From Gemmatimonadaceae bacterium (GTDB lineage: Bacteria; Gemmatimonadota; Gemmatimonadetes; Gemmatimonadales; Gemmatimonadaceae): a DNA stretch of 9,046 nt. The DNA lies in assembly GCA_025357975.1 (NCBI GenBank), contig JANYKY010000087.1, positions 1 through 9,046 on the forward strand, in the 5' to 3' direction. This document shows positions 1 to 6,162 of this stretch, in pieces. Made by a program: the position numbers and the translations under genes. Position 1 is the first letter of the stretch; each line of letters opens with the position of its first letter. Under the pieces are notes generated by a model, which saw only the letters and a list, made by a program, of their open reading frames with translations, searched no databases and was not told where the DNA came from.

Positions 1-112
1 GCACGACGCGATCGATCGGCTCAGAGAACAGATCCCGACGCACGCACGCGGTGGAGACGTCGAGATACTCGAGCCAGGCATGTCATTCAACCTTCCCGAA
101 AGCATAGGGTGA
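1..112 (+). CDS. 3' end of an unidentified gene upstream of mnmE (partial)
   Basis: Reading from base 2, 36 codons are open and end at TGA 110-112. The peptide begins HDAIDRLREQIP and ends FNLPESIG, which looks like ordinary coding sequence. The stop overlaps the GTG start of mnmE in a GTGA arrangement, the same kind of overlap seen at two other gene junctions in this window. That argues for a real gene cotranscribed and translationally coupled with mnmE. Too little remains to assign a family. The mnmE reading frame is also open back to base 1, so the choice of frame rests on the overlap and the plausible protein-like end. Confidence 0.55.
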   Translation, partial: HDAIDRLREQIPTHARGGDVEILEPGMSFNLPESIG

Positions 113-1482
113 CGATCGCTCCGGCCGTTGCATCCAGTCTCGCCGGAAGTCAGGACACAATAGTTGCCTTATCGACACCACCCGGCCGCTCGGCGATCGC
201 TCTGGTGAGAATGAGCGGACAGCATGCACTCCAGATAGCCGCACAGCTCGTGAGTCCGTGGCCCCTCGAATTTCGACGTACTACGCTTTGCAAAATCACC
301 GACGAACATTCCTTGCTGATAGACCGCTGTCTGGTGACCGTTTTTCAGCATCCCGATTCGTTTACCGGTGAGGACACGGTAGAGATTGCCAGTCACGGAG
401 GTCACTACATCCCAACGCGGCTCGTGCAAGCCTGTATTGCCGCGGGTGGCCGCCTGGCCGAGCCAGGCGAATTCACAAGGCGTGCAGTGCTCGCCGGCAA
501 GCTCGACATTACGCAGGCAGAAGCCATTGGAGATCTGATCGATGCACGATCAGCTGGGATGCACCGCGTAGCTCTGGACCAGCTCGACGGAGGGTTGAGC
601 TCGAGGATCGAGGCTCTCCGGACGAAGTTGTTGGTTCTTCAGTCTCTTATTGCCTATGACATCGATTTCCCGGAAGAGGACGACGGTCCGATCTCGCGTG
701 GCCGAATCGCCGGTGAGGCAGACGAGCTTGTCCAGGCCCTGGACGCAATGCTTGCGACAATACCTGCCGGGGAGATGCTCAAGGAAGGTGCGATTGTAGT
801 TATTGCCGGCGAGCCAAATGTTGGAAAGTCGTCACTCTTCAACGGCTTTCTGGGTCAATCGCGTGCGATCGTCGCTGACCTGCCGGGGACTACGCGCGAT
901 GCGATCGAAGGGTTTGTCGAGGGATCAGTGTGGCCGTTGAGGTTTGTAGACACCGCTGGCTTGCGAGATACGGAAGACACGCTCGAGAAGATGGGTATCG
1001 AGGTTAGTGGCCGTTACCTGAAACGCGCGCACGTTGTTCTCGCGTGTGGCGACAGTGAAAAGTCCATTCAACGCACACTCGATGCGATCGCGCACAAAAC
1101 CGGCGGTGCGATTCTTCGCGTAAGAACGAAAAGCGACCTGAGGCTCGAGGCGGAAGCAGAAATGGACGTGGAAGTCAGCGCAGCAACCGGGTCGGGGCTC
1201 GAAGAACTCCTGCGCGTCATCGACGATGAGCTCTCGCGAACTGTCGGGTCATCTATCGTCGAAACACCAATACTGACGAAGACTCGGCACATCCACGGCA
1301 TCGGGCTGGCTAAAGAAGAGCTTGTTCAGTTCACGAGGCTTTGGCGCGAGGAACACCTTCCAGCGACCGTTGCGGCAGTTCATCTGCAGGCTGCTACTCT
1401 CGCGCTGGAGGCCCTGATAGGAGCAGTCAGCACGGACGATGTGCTCGACCGGGTGTTCAGCTCGTTCTGTGTTGGAAAGTAA
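109..1482 (+). CDS. mnmE: tRNA uridine-5-carboxymethylaminomethyl(34) synthesis GTPase MnmE
   Basis: MnmE works with MnmG in the cytoplasm to put the carboxymethylaminomethyl group on C5 of wobble uridine 34 in certain tRNAs. The 457 residues match the usual length. The N-terminal folate-binding domain carries TIVALSTPPGRSAIALVRMSG-like sequence near residues 17-37. A helical domain is interrupted by a G domain with G1 GEPNVGKS (234-241), G2 TTRD (261-264), G3 DTAG (281-284) and G4 TKSD (340-343). Asn237 matches the potassium-coordinating Asn of this GTPase class. By alignment, Glu293 corresponds to E. coli Glu282. The protein ends in the diagnostic CVGK (Cys454). G4 has Thr in place of the usual Asn of NKxD. 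The GTG start is chosen because it sits just before the conserved N-terminal domain and overlaps the preceding stop. The partner gene mnmG is not in the window. Confidence 0.97.
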   Translation: MTIAPAVASSLAGSQDTIVALSTPPGRSAIALVRMSGQHALQIAAQLVSPWPLEFRRTTLCKITDEHSLLIDRCLVTVFQHPDSFTGEDTVEIASHGGHYIPTRLVQACIAAGGRLAEPGEFTRRAVLAGKLDITQAEAIGDLIDARSAGMHRVALDQLDGGLSSRIEALRTKLLVLQSLIAYDIDFPEEDDGPISRGRIAGEADELVQALDAMLATIPAGEMLKEGAIVVIAGEPNVGKSSLFNGFLGQSRAIVADLPGTTRDAIEGFVEGSVWPLRFVDTAGLRDTEDTLEKMGIEVSGRYLKRAHVVLACGDSEKSIQRTLDAIAHKTGGAILRVRTKSDLRLEAEAEMDVEVSAATGSGLEELLRVIDDELSRTVGSSIVETPILTKTRHIHGIGLAKEELVQFTRLWREEHLPATVAAVHLQAATLALEALIGAVSTDDVLDRVFSSFCVGK

Positions 1483-1486
1483 GGAG

Positions 1487-2425
1487 CTATGCGCTCTCTG
1501 CTGCTTCGCCGCTGACTTCAGCGATTTCTGTCGCGCTAGCACGAACAGTCCACGCGGTTCCCTTCATTGCGACAGCTTGTTCGACCATCCGGGCGCCGAC
1601 ATAATAGCCACATCTCTCGGGCACCACGAAGTCACCAACACGCCGGGCATCCTCGCTCATTCCGTCAGACAGATACTTGAGACGAAGGCCGAGGCCGGAC
1701 TTTTCGAAGTTACCCATCAGTGAACGAGCCACGACGGGGCCCATCTCTCTGATTCGCGCATACTCGCGCCTGTCGTAACCATAGTATTCCCAGGCCGCAT
1801 GACCGGTACTGATGAGGCGCGATACCTGAACCGCGATTCCCTCGTTGATCAACAACTCGCGCAGTGAGGCGCGCTTGCCGGTTTCCCAGTATGAGTAATA
1901 GCCTCCCATATCGTCGATGATCGAGCGCATCTCGCTATGGCTCGTTGGAGAGGTATAGCGAACTCCGTGTGCGATTTCATGGGAGAGCCACAGAGGAATC
2001 AGCTCTGGATCGAGCCCAAGGCCGGCCGTCTCCGGATTTGCGACGCTGGTGAAGTGTTCGAGGCACACGAAAGCGACAGCTCTTCCACCAACGACAAGCT
2101 CACCGGCATTAGCCGCGCCCACGCCAACCATCAGCACCACGTCGATGTCCGAATCCATCTCGAGCAGAATCTTGCACTGATCTTCCGTGTTTCTCGCAAG
2201 TGTGACGACGTCCATGCGCTCGAGCATGGTGCGAAGATCACTTCGACCGGCAAGTGCTGCGGATTTGACTACTTCTGAGAAGTGCGGGCTATCGGGCTCG
2301 ACGACATAATTCGCCCAGTAGGCTTCAAGAAGACTGCGGTGGTTGTCGAAGTAGCGGAGATATGCAGCGATGCGATCGGTGCTGTTGAGGACTGCGAAGA
2401 AGTCAGGCAGCAGGTTGATCAGCAT
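1487..2425 (-). CDS. DUF2268-like putative zinc-dependent metalloprotease
   Basis: From the ATG at 2425 this is a 312-residue protein. It has a HExxH zinc motif, HEIAH, at residues 149-153. A second motif, INEGIAVQVSR, places a candidate third zinc ligand, Glu195, 42 residues after the second His. A C-terminal GYYVGARMVEQA segment begins near residue 273. This order, HExxH, then EGxA, then GYxxG, is what I know of the DUF2268 predicted Zn-dependent proteases; the substrate is unknown. Two TTG codons lie directly upstream (2428, 2431). The frame is open back to a TGA at 2528-2530, but with no further ATG, GTG or TTG. No clear Shine-Dalgarno precedes any of the three starts, so the N-terminus is uncertain. 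Residues 1-14 are hydrophobic, but there is no convincing signal peptide. The gene converges on mnmE, with 4 bp between the two stop codons. Confidence 0.8.
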   Translation of the reverse strand: MLINLLPDFFAVLNSTDRIAAYLRYFDNHRSLLEAYWANYVVEPDSPHFSEVVKSAALAGRSDLRTMLERMDVVTLARNTEDQCKILLEMDSDIDVVLMVGVGAANAGELVVGGRAVAFVCLEHFTSVANPETAGLGLDPELIPLWLSHEIAHGVRYTSPTSHSEMRSIIDDMGGYYSYWETGKRASLRELLINEGIAVQVSRLISTGHAAWEYYGYDRREYARIREMGPVVARSLMGNFEKSGLGLRLKYLSDGMSEDARRVGDFVVPERCGYYVGARMVEQAVAMKGTAWTVRASATEIAEVSGEAAESA

Positions 2426-2588
2426 CAACAACCAGGTCGCGGGTGGGAAGGAGAGCGCGGCGCGCTTCAGGATGCGAGAAAATACGTTGACTGGAAAATT
2501 GGAACAAGGGCGATCTTGTTTTGATCTTCAATTGAACGATGGCATAGAAATTCCCTTCTCTTGTTTTGGCGAGTAGCAAGAGAGTCTC
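2426..2588. promoter_or_regulatory. Divergent intergenic region with a short palindrome
   Basis: This spacer of about 160 bp lies between the minus-strand metalloprotease gene and the plus-strand DUF2225 gene, so it should hold promoters for both. A perfect 10-bp palindrome, TTCAATTGAA, lies at 2527-2536 and could be an operator. TTGACT at 2487-2492 resembles a -35 box, but no good -10 lies at normal spacing. TTGATC (2521-2526) with a weak ATAGAA 17 bp later is a second poor candidate. An AAGAGAG purine run at 2578-2584 is the likely ribosome binding site of the DUF2225 gene. No individual promoter can be called with confidence. Confidence 0.35.
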
Positions 2589-3239
2589 ATGACCACGTTG
2601 CGTCAAATCGTTCTGAGTTGCCCAATATGCGACAACAACTTTCGCTCGCAGGCAGTCGTCACGACGGATGCTTTTGGAGGGAAACGCACGGACTTTCATG
2701 AAAGATCCGCTGGAACTCAACCACTCGCCTATCTCGTGCACATGTGCGGAAGATGTGGCTATTCAGGGGCTGAGAGCGACTTCAATACAGAGGGAGAAGT
2801 CAGTCCGCTTTTGAGACAGCATGTCCGGAATGAGCTCACTCCATTGGTGTCATTCTTCACCGCCGGCTCGGACAAATACGAAGCTGCTGCGAAAGTCGCC
2901 CAATGGCAGGGACTCGAAGAGAGAAGCATTGCCGACCTTCTTCTTCGTGCAGCGTGGTGCTGCGTCGATGAAGAAGACTCCGAAGCCGAGCGATATTTTC
3001 GCCGGCATGCAGCATGGATGTTCGCGCGGGCTCTCGCCAAATACGATGGTGTGATCAGGCACGAGCGCCCAATCCTCACCTATCTGGTGGGTGAACTATG
3101 GCGCCGGGTTGGCGACCTGCACCAGGCGCACGCCTGGTTCGATAAGGTTCAGGGCGAAGTGGAAGATTGGGACGGTGAACGCTGGATCCTTGATGCGACC
3201 GAACAGCAGAGAACGGATCCCCAGGAGTGGTTCGGCTGA
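2589..3239 (+). CDS. DUF2225 family protein with two CxxC motifs
   Basis: This is a 216-residue, apparently soluble cytoplasmic protein. CPIC (Cys11, Cys14) and CGRCGY (Cys53, Cys56) form two CxxC pairs that could bind one zinc ion in a ribbon. Between them lies a TDFHERSAGTQPLAYLVHMC stretch that fits DUF2225, whose members share CPxC, a DF segment and CxxCGY. The rest is mostly helical, with YLVGELWRRVGDLHQAHAWF at 165-184, which resembles a tetratricopeptide-like helical pair. The molecular function of the family is not established to my knowledge. The ATG at 2589 follows an AAGAGAG ribosome binding site by 4 bases. The gene stands alone between a divergent and a convergent neighbour, so its context gives no functional clue. 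Confidence 0.85.
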   Translation: MTTLRQIVLSCPICDNNFRSQAVVTTDAFGGKRTDFHERSAGTQPLAYLVHMCGRCGYSGAESDFNTEGEVSPLLRQHVRNELTPLVSFFTAGSDKYEAAAKVAQWQGLEERSIADLLLRAAWCCVDEEDSEAERYFRRHAAWMFARALAKYDGVIRHERPILTYLVGELWRRVGDLHQAHAWFDKVQGEVEDWDGERWILDATEQQRTDPQEWFG

Positions 3240-3268
3240 CCTCTGTATGTCTCTCTCGCTCTCGCTCG

Positions 3269-3919
3269 TCAGCGTGTACCAAACAACCTGTCTCCTGCAT
3301 CGCCGAGGCCCGGCAGGATGTAACCCAGTGCGTTGAGCTCGCGATCGAGTGCGGCGGCGTAAATTGGAACGTCAGGATGCGATTCGGCGAGCCTGCGAAC
3401 TCCCTGGGGCGCCGCCACGAGGCAAAGAAAGCGAATACGTGTGGCGCCTGCTCGCTTGAGTGATGTGACGGCGGCGGCAGCACTGCCCCCTGTGGCAAGC
3501 ATTGGATCGAGCACGAAAAAATCGCGCTCGGTAACGTCTCCTGGAACCTTGAAGTAGTAGTCGACAGGCTGAAGCGTCTCGTGATCCCGGTATAATCCGA
3601 TATGTCCTACACGGGCCGCCGGAACGAGACGAAGAATTCCTTCCACCATGCCAAGTCCAGCTCGAAGAATTGGAACCAGGGTGAGTTTTTTCCCGCTGAT
3701 GTGACGCCCCTCTGTTGTCTCCAGCGGAGTGTCGACTTCCATTGGCTCGACAGTCAGATCGATCGTCGCCTCGTAAGCCATGAGCATCGCGATCTCGTCG
3801 ACGAGCTCCTTGAAAATCTTCGTCGGAGTGTCACGATTGCGCAGTATCGTCAGCTTGTGCTGAACGAGCGGATGCCGGATTATTGTGAGGGTCGGAAACT
3901 CAGGTGTCTGTTCGATCAT
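3269..3919 (-). CDS. upp: Uracil phosphoribosyltransferase
   Basis: Upp converts uracil and 5-phosphoribosyl-1-pyrophosphate (PRPP) into UMP and pyrophosphate in cytoplasmic pyrimidine salvage. At 216 residues it has the normal family length. [16 protein letters not shown] (79-94) is the typical core strand and loop. [10 protein letters not shown] (138-147) is the PRPP-binding motif, and [12 protein letters not shown] (200-211) is the C-terminal uracil-recognition loop. All key parts are intact, so the enzyme should be active. The ATG at 3919 starts the protein at the usual [21 protein letters not shown]-terminus, although no Shine-Dalgarno is obvious upstream. It is transcribed away from the DUF4177 gene across 58 bp, and its stop faces the DUF2225 stop across 29 bp, so it appears monocistronic. 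Confidence 0.97.
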   Translation of the reverse strand: MIEQTPEFPTLTIIRHPLVQHKLTILRNRDTPTKIFKELVDEIAMLMAYEATIDLTVEPMEVDTPLETTEGRHISGKKLTLVPILRAGLGMVEGILRLVPAARVGHIGLYRDHETLQPVDYYFKVPGDVTERDFFVLDPMLATGGSAAAAVTSLKRAGATRIRFLCLVAAPQGVRRLAESHPDVPIYAAALDRELNALGYILPGLGDAGDRLFGTR

Positions 3920-3932
3920 TATTGAGCCAGTG

Positions 3933-3954
3933 ATGCTGCATTGTCGTGCAGCGT
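3933..3954. repeat. Inverted repeat in the upp/DUF4177 divergent spacer
   Basis: GCTGCA (3935-3940) and TGCAGC (3947-3952) are perfect inverted copies around a 6-base centre, TTGTCG. The arms extend by one G-T wobble and one A-T pair to 3933-3954. The repeat lies midway in the 58-bp region between two divergent starts, a natural place for an operator controlling both genes or for a 5'-leader hairpin. It may also be chance, since 6-bp arms are short. Confidence 0.3.
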
Positions 3955-3971
3955 GCCTGCGTGACGATAAC
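3941..3971 (+). promoter_or_regulatory. Weak candidate promoter for the DUF4177-to-M16 operon
   Basis: TTGTCG (3941-3946) matches four of six bases of the -35 consensus and GATAAC (3966-3971) four of six of the -10, but their 19-bp spacing is long. The -10-like box ends 6 bases before the ATG at 3978, and there is no Shine-Dalgarno. If real, transcription would begin at or next to the start codon, giving a leaderless mRNA. The sequence match alone is weak. Confidence 0.2.
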
Positions 3972-3977
3972 TCCCAT

Positions 3978-4154
3978 ATGAAAGAATATCAGGCCGTAGT
4001 AGTCAAGCTCACGCGACACACACGCGAAGACGAAGACACGTTGACCGACCTTCTGAATGAGCGCAGCAGGGGCGGATGGGAGCCCGCACTCATGTCGCAG
4101 GACGAACACCGGCTCACCATTCTTTTTCAGCGCAACGCTGTGGCCGAGGCTTAG
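3978..4154 (+). CDS. Small DUF4177-like protein
   Basis: This is a 58-residue protein beginning [11 protein letters not shown], with [12 protein letters not shown] at 25-36 and a closing strand, HRLTILFQR, at 44-52. The pattern of an N-terminal KEY-plus-strand, a helix with LLN, a GWE turn and a last beta strand matches my knowledge of DUF4177, a family of small proteins with no established function. An in-frame upstream ATG at 3933 was not used, because the family starts at MKEY and the extension, [15 protein letters not shown], looks non-coding. No transmembrane segment is present. The TAG stop is followed, in the same frame and after only 6 bases, by the TTG start of the beta-CASP nuclease, so the two are almost certainly cotranscribed and may be translationally coupled. 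Confidence 0.72.
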   Translation: MKEYQAVVVKLTRHTREDEDTLTDLLNERSRGGWEPALMSQDEHRLTILFQRNAVAEA

Positions 4155-4160
4155 AGGCGG

Positions 4161-5543
4161 TTGGAGATAACATTCGTAGGAGCTGCGAGAGAAGTAACCG
4201 GCTCCTGTCATATTCTGCACGTGAACGGACATACCGTACTGCTCGATTGCGGCATGTTCCAGGGTAAGCGAAGCGAAGCCGCCGGGAAGAACAAGGCACT
4301 GCCCATTCCGATAAGCGAGATCGACGCCGTCGTTCTGTCCCACGCCCACATCGATCATTCTGGCCGGCTTCCATTTCTCGTTGCGCAAGGCTACAGCAAG
4401 ACAATCTGGGCCACGTCTGCCACGCGTGATCTGTGCGCGGTGATGCTGGCAGATTCAGCGCACATCCAGGAAAAAGACGCTGAATTCCTGGCTCGGCGAA
4501 AGAAGGATTTCATCGAGCCACTGTATGGGATTCGTCATGCCACGCGCACCATGGAGCTAATGGTTGGCATCCCGTATAACAAGCCGTTCGATGTCGTACC
4601 CGGCGTCACGGGCACATACATCGACGCAGGCCACATCCTTGGCTCGGCCTCCGTAGTACTCGACTGTACCGAAAATGGCATTACCAAACGTCTCGTGTTT
4701 TCCGGGGATATCGGGCGAAGCGGTCTCGCGATCATCAGAGACCCCGTGATTCCGACCGGCGCAAACGCCGTCATCATGGAGTCCACGTACGGAAATCGCG
4801 ATCACGAATCGGTCGACGGTGCGCGCGCAAAGCTTGCCGAAGTAGTTCGGACCACTGCGGCACGAGGCGGGCGGGTGTTGATACCGGCGTTTGCAGTTGG
4901 AAGAACGCAGGAGATACTGTATAACCTCCACTCGCTCGTTCTCGAAGGTGCGATCCCATCGATTCCGATTTACGTCGATAGTCCCCTGGCGATCGATACA
5001 ACGACCGTGTTCGAGCTGCATCCCGAGACGTTCGATCAATCAGAAGACATGGTGAAGAAGGTGAAGGAATTATTTCACTTTCCGCTCGTGCGCTTCACGA
5101 GGGACGTGGAAGAATCGAAAGCGATCAATGCGGCAAAAGGTCCGATGGTAATCATTGCCGCTTCCGGCATGATGGAAGCCGGAAGAATCCTGCATCACCT
5201 TGCAAATGGCGCGAGCGATCCGAAGAACACGATTCTAATCGTTGGGTTCCAGGCAGAGCACACACTTGGGCGGCGAATCGTGGAAAAGCAACCGATGCTG
5301 AAGATCTATGGAGATGAAATACCGTTGCGTGCGCAGGTGGAAGTAATCAACGGTTATAGCGCGCATGCAGATCGCACAGAGCTTACGTCGTGGATCGAGA
5401 AGGTGAGAGCGGCTTCGCCCGCGTTCGGCCCCGTCTGGCTCGTACATGGGGAAGCAGAGGTGCAGGACGAATATCAAGCTGCTCTCTCATCGAAGGGGTA
5501 TTCCGTCGCGTGTCCGGAGCCACACACCCGCGTTTCGTTCTAA
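4161..5543 (+). CDS. CPSF73-like beta-CASP metallo-beta-lactamase-fold ribonuclease
   Basis: This 460-residue protein contains every metal-binding and catalytic motif of the CPSF73/RNase beta-CASP family: motif 1 Asp29 (LLDCG), motif 2 HAHIDH (His61, His63, Asp65, His66), motif 3 His158 (AGHILGS), motif 4 Asp183 (SGDIGR), motif A Glu207 (ESTYG), motif B His402 (GYSAHADR) and motif C His429 (LVHGE). It is therefore expected to be an active two-zinc RNase, most like bacterial CPSF-type enzymes such as Thermus TTHA0252. It lacks the N-terminal KH domains of archaeal aCPSF1 and is not a canonical RNase J. Its RNA targets cannot be read from the sequence. The start is TTG at 4161: an in-frame TAG lies 6 bases upstream, and the family begins at this point (xEITFVGAAREVTGSCH). 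GAGG at 4154-4157 is only 3 bases away, a cramped ribosome binding site that suggests reinitiation after the preceding gene. Confidence 0.93.
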   Translation: MEITFVGAAREVTGSCHILHVNGHTVLLDCGMFQGKRSEAAGKNKALPIPISEIDAVVLSHAHIDHSGRLPFLVAQGYSKTIWATSATRDLCAVMLADSAHIQEKDAEFLARRKKDFIEPLYGIRHATRTMELMVGIPYNKPFDVVPGVTGTYIDAGHILGSASVVLDCTENGITKRLVFSGDIGRSGLAIIRDPVIPTGANAVIMESTYGNRDHESVDGARAKLAEVVRTTAARGGRVLIPAFAVGRTQEILYNLHSLVLEGAIPSIPIYVDSPLAIDTTTVFELHPETFDQSEDMVKKVKELFHFPLVRFTRDVEESKAINAAKGPMVIIAASGMMEAGRILHHLANGASDPKNTILIVGFQAEHTLGRRIVEKQPMLKIYGDEIPLRAQVEVINGYSAHADRTELTSWIEKVRAASPAFGPVWLVHGEAEVQDEYQAALSSKGYSVACPEPHTRVSF

Positions 5544-5556
5544 AGTAGTTTCAGGA

Positions 5557-6162
5557 ATGGCTCGAGCGGGACGAAGATTGTGGCGGATATTTGCGAGTGT
5601 GCTGCTCACCGTGATGGTGTTCTGGGCAGGGTGGATGGGCGCGGTTCTGGTATGGAGCGCAATGGATGAGGCGCAGCCAGCTGGCTCCATCGTGGTGCTG
5701 GGGGCGGCGCAGTACGACGGGCGTCCTTCGCCGGTGTTGCGCGCGCGTCTCGATCATGGGATCGATCTGTGGAAACAGGGCATGGGCAAATTGCTCGTAC
5801 TCACGGGTGGCAAGGGATACGGGGACACCACAAGTGAGGCTGCGGTGGGAGGCATCTACGCACGGAAACACGGAGTCCCGGACTCATCGATTGTGCTGGA
5901 GAACAAGGGCAGGACGACGCGCGAGTCGATGCTGGCGGTGTCCGCGATTCTCAGCACCCGGCGAATTACCAGCGCGATCCTGGTAAGTGATCCGTTCCAC
6001 ATGCTTCGCCTGTCCATCCTCGGCAACCGGTTCGGGATCACCACGTATACGTCACCGACTCGGACCAGCCCGATTTCTCCCAATCGCGAGAAACGCTGGA
6101 GATACATGATTGGAGAGTCTGTGAAAGCACCCTTGGCATTTCTATTCGAGAGGAAACTGTGA
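5557..6162 (+). CDS. YdcF/SanA-type DUF218 membrane-anchored protein
   Basis: This is a 201-residue protein with an Arg-rich N-terminus (RAGRRLWR) followed by one hydrophobic segment at about 11-34, so it is likely anchored in the inner membrane with its domain outside the cytoplasm. The DUF218 fold is marked by SIVVLGAAQYDGRPSPVLRA from residue 44, LVLTGGKGYGD (80-90) with SEA (93-95), ENKGRTTRES (115-124), and VSDPFHMLR (143-151). Family members ElyC and SanA are linked to cell-envelope integrity in Enterobacteria, but the biochemical activity is unclear, so envelope maintenance is an inference. The ATG at 5557 is 13 bp after the nuclease stop, and AGGA directly abuts it, so the ribosome site is unusually close. 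A longer in-frame start at 5446 would overlap the nuclease gene and adds unrelated sequence. The stop overlaps the next start as GTGA. Confidence 0.88.
   Translation: MARAGRRLWRIFASVLLTVMVFWAGWMGAVLVWSAMDEAQPAGSIVVLGAAQYDGRPSPVLRARLDHGIDLWKQGMGKLLVLTGGKGYGDTTSEAAVGGIYARKHGVPDSSIVLENKGRTTRESMLAVSAILSTRRITSAILVSDPFHMLRLSILGNRFGITTYTSPTRTSPISPNREKRWRYMIGESVKAPLAFLFERKL

Noticed and set aside
1504..1530. Possible terminator hairpin GCTGA..TCAGC just after mnmE
   Set aside because: The arms are only 5 bp with an impossibly small loop and no T-run, and it lies inside the coding sequence of the minus-strand gene.
1937..2278. 113-residue plus-strand reading frame opposite the metalloprotease
   Set aside because: It is antisense to the HEIAH region, which is clearly coding on the minus strand, and has no family resemblance.
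3241..3270. CT-rich short repeats (TCTCTCTCGCTCTCGCTCG) between DUF2225 and upp
   Set aside because: It is a short low-complexity stretch without regular unit structure or a hairpin, so it is neither a terminator nor a repeat array.
3885..3977. Longer start for the DUF4177-like gene
   Set aside because: It would overlap the upp start, and the extra residues do not resemble the family, which begins at MKEY.
3900..4388. 162-residue minus-strand reading frame over the small gene and nuclease start
   Set aside because: It is antisense to conserved nuclease motifs, has no recognisable domain and has no ribosome site; it is a shadow frame.
4557..5039. 160-residue minus-strand reading frame inside the nuclease gene
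   Set aside because: It lies opposite motifs 3, 4 and A of the nuclease and its composition is not protein-like; it is a shadow frame.
5446..5556. Longer start for the DUF218 gene inside the nuclease gene
   Set aside because: It would overlap the nuclease by about 100 bases and place unrelated basic sequence before the membrane anchor. The ATG at 5557 gives a normal N-terminus.
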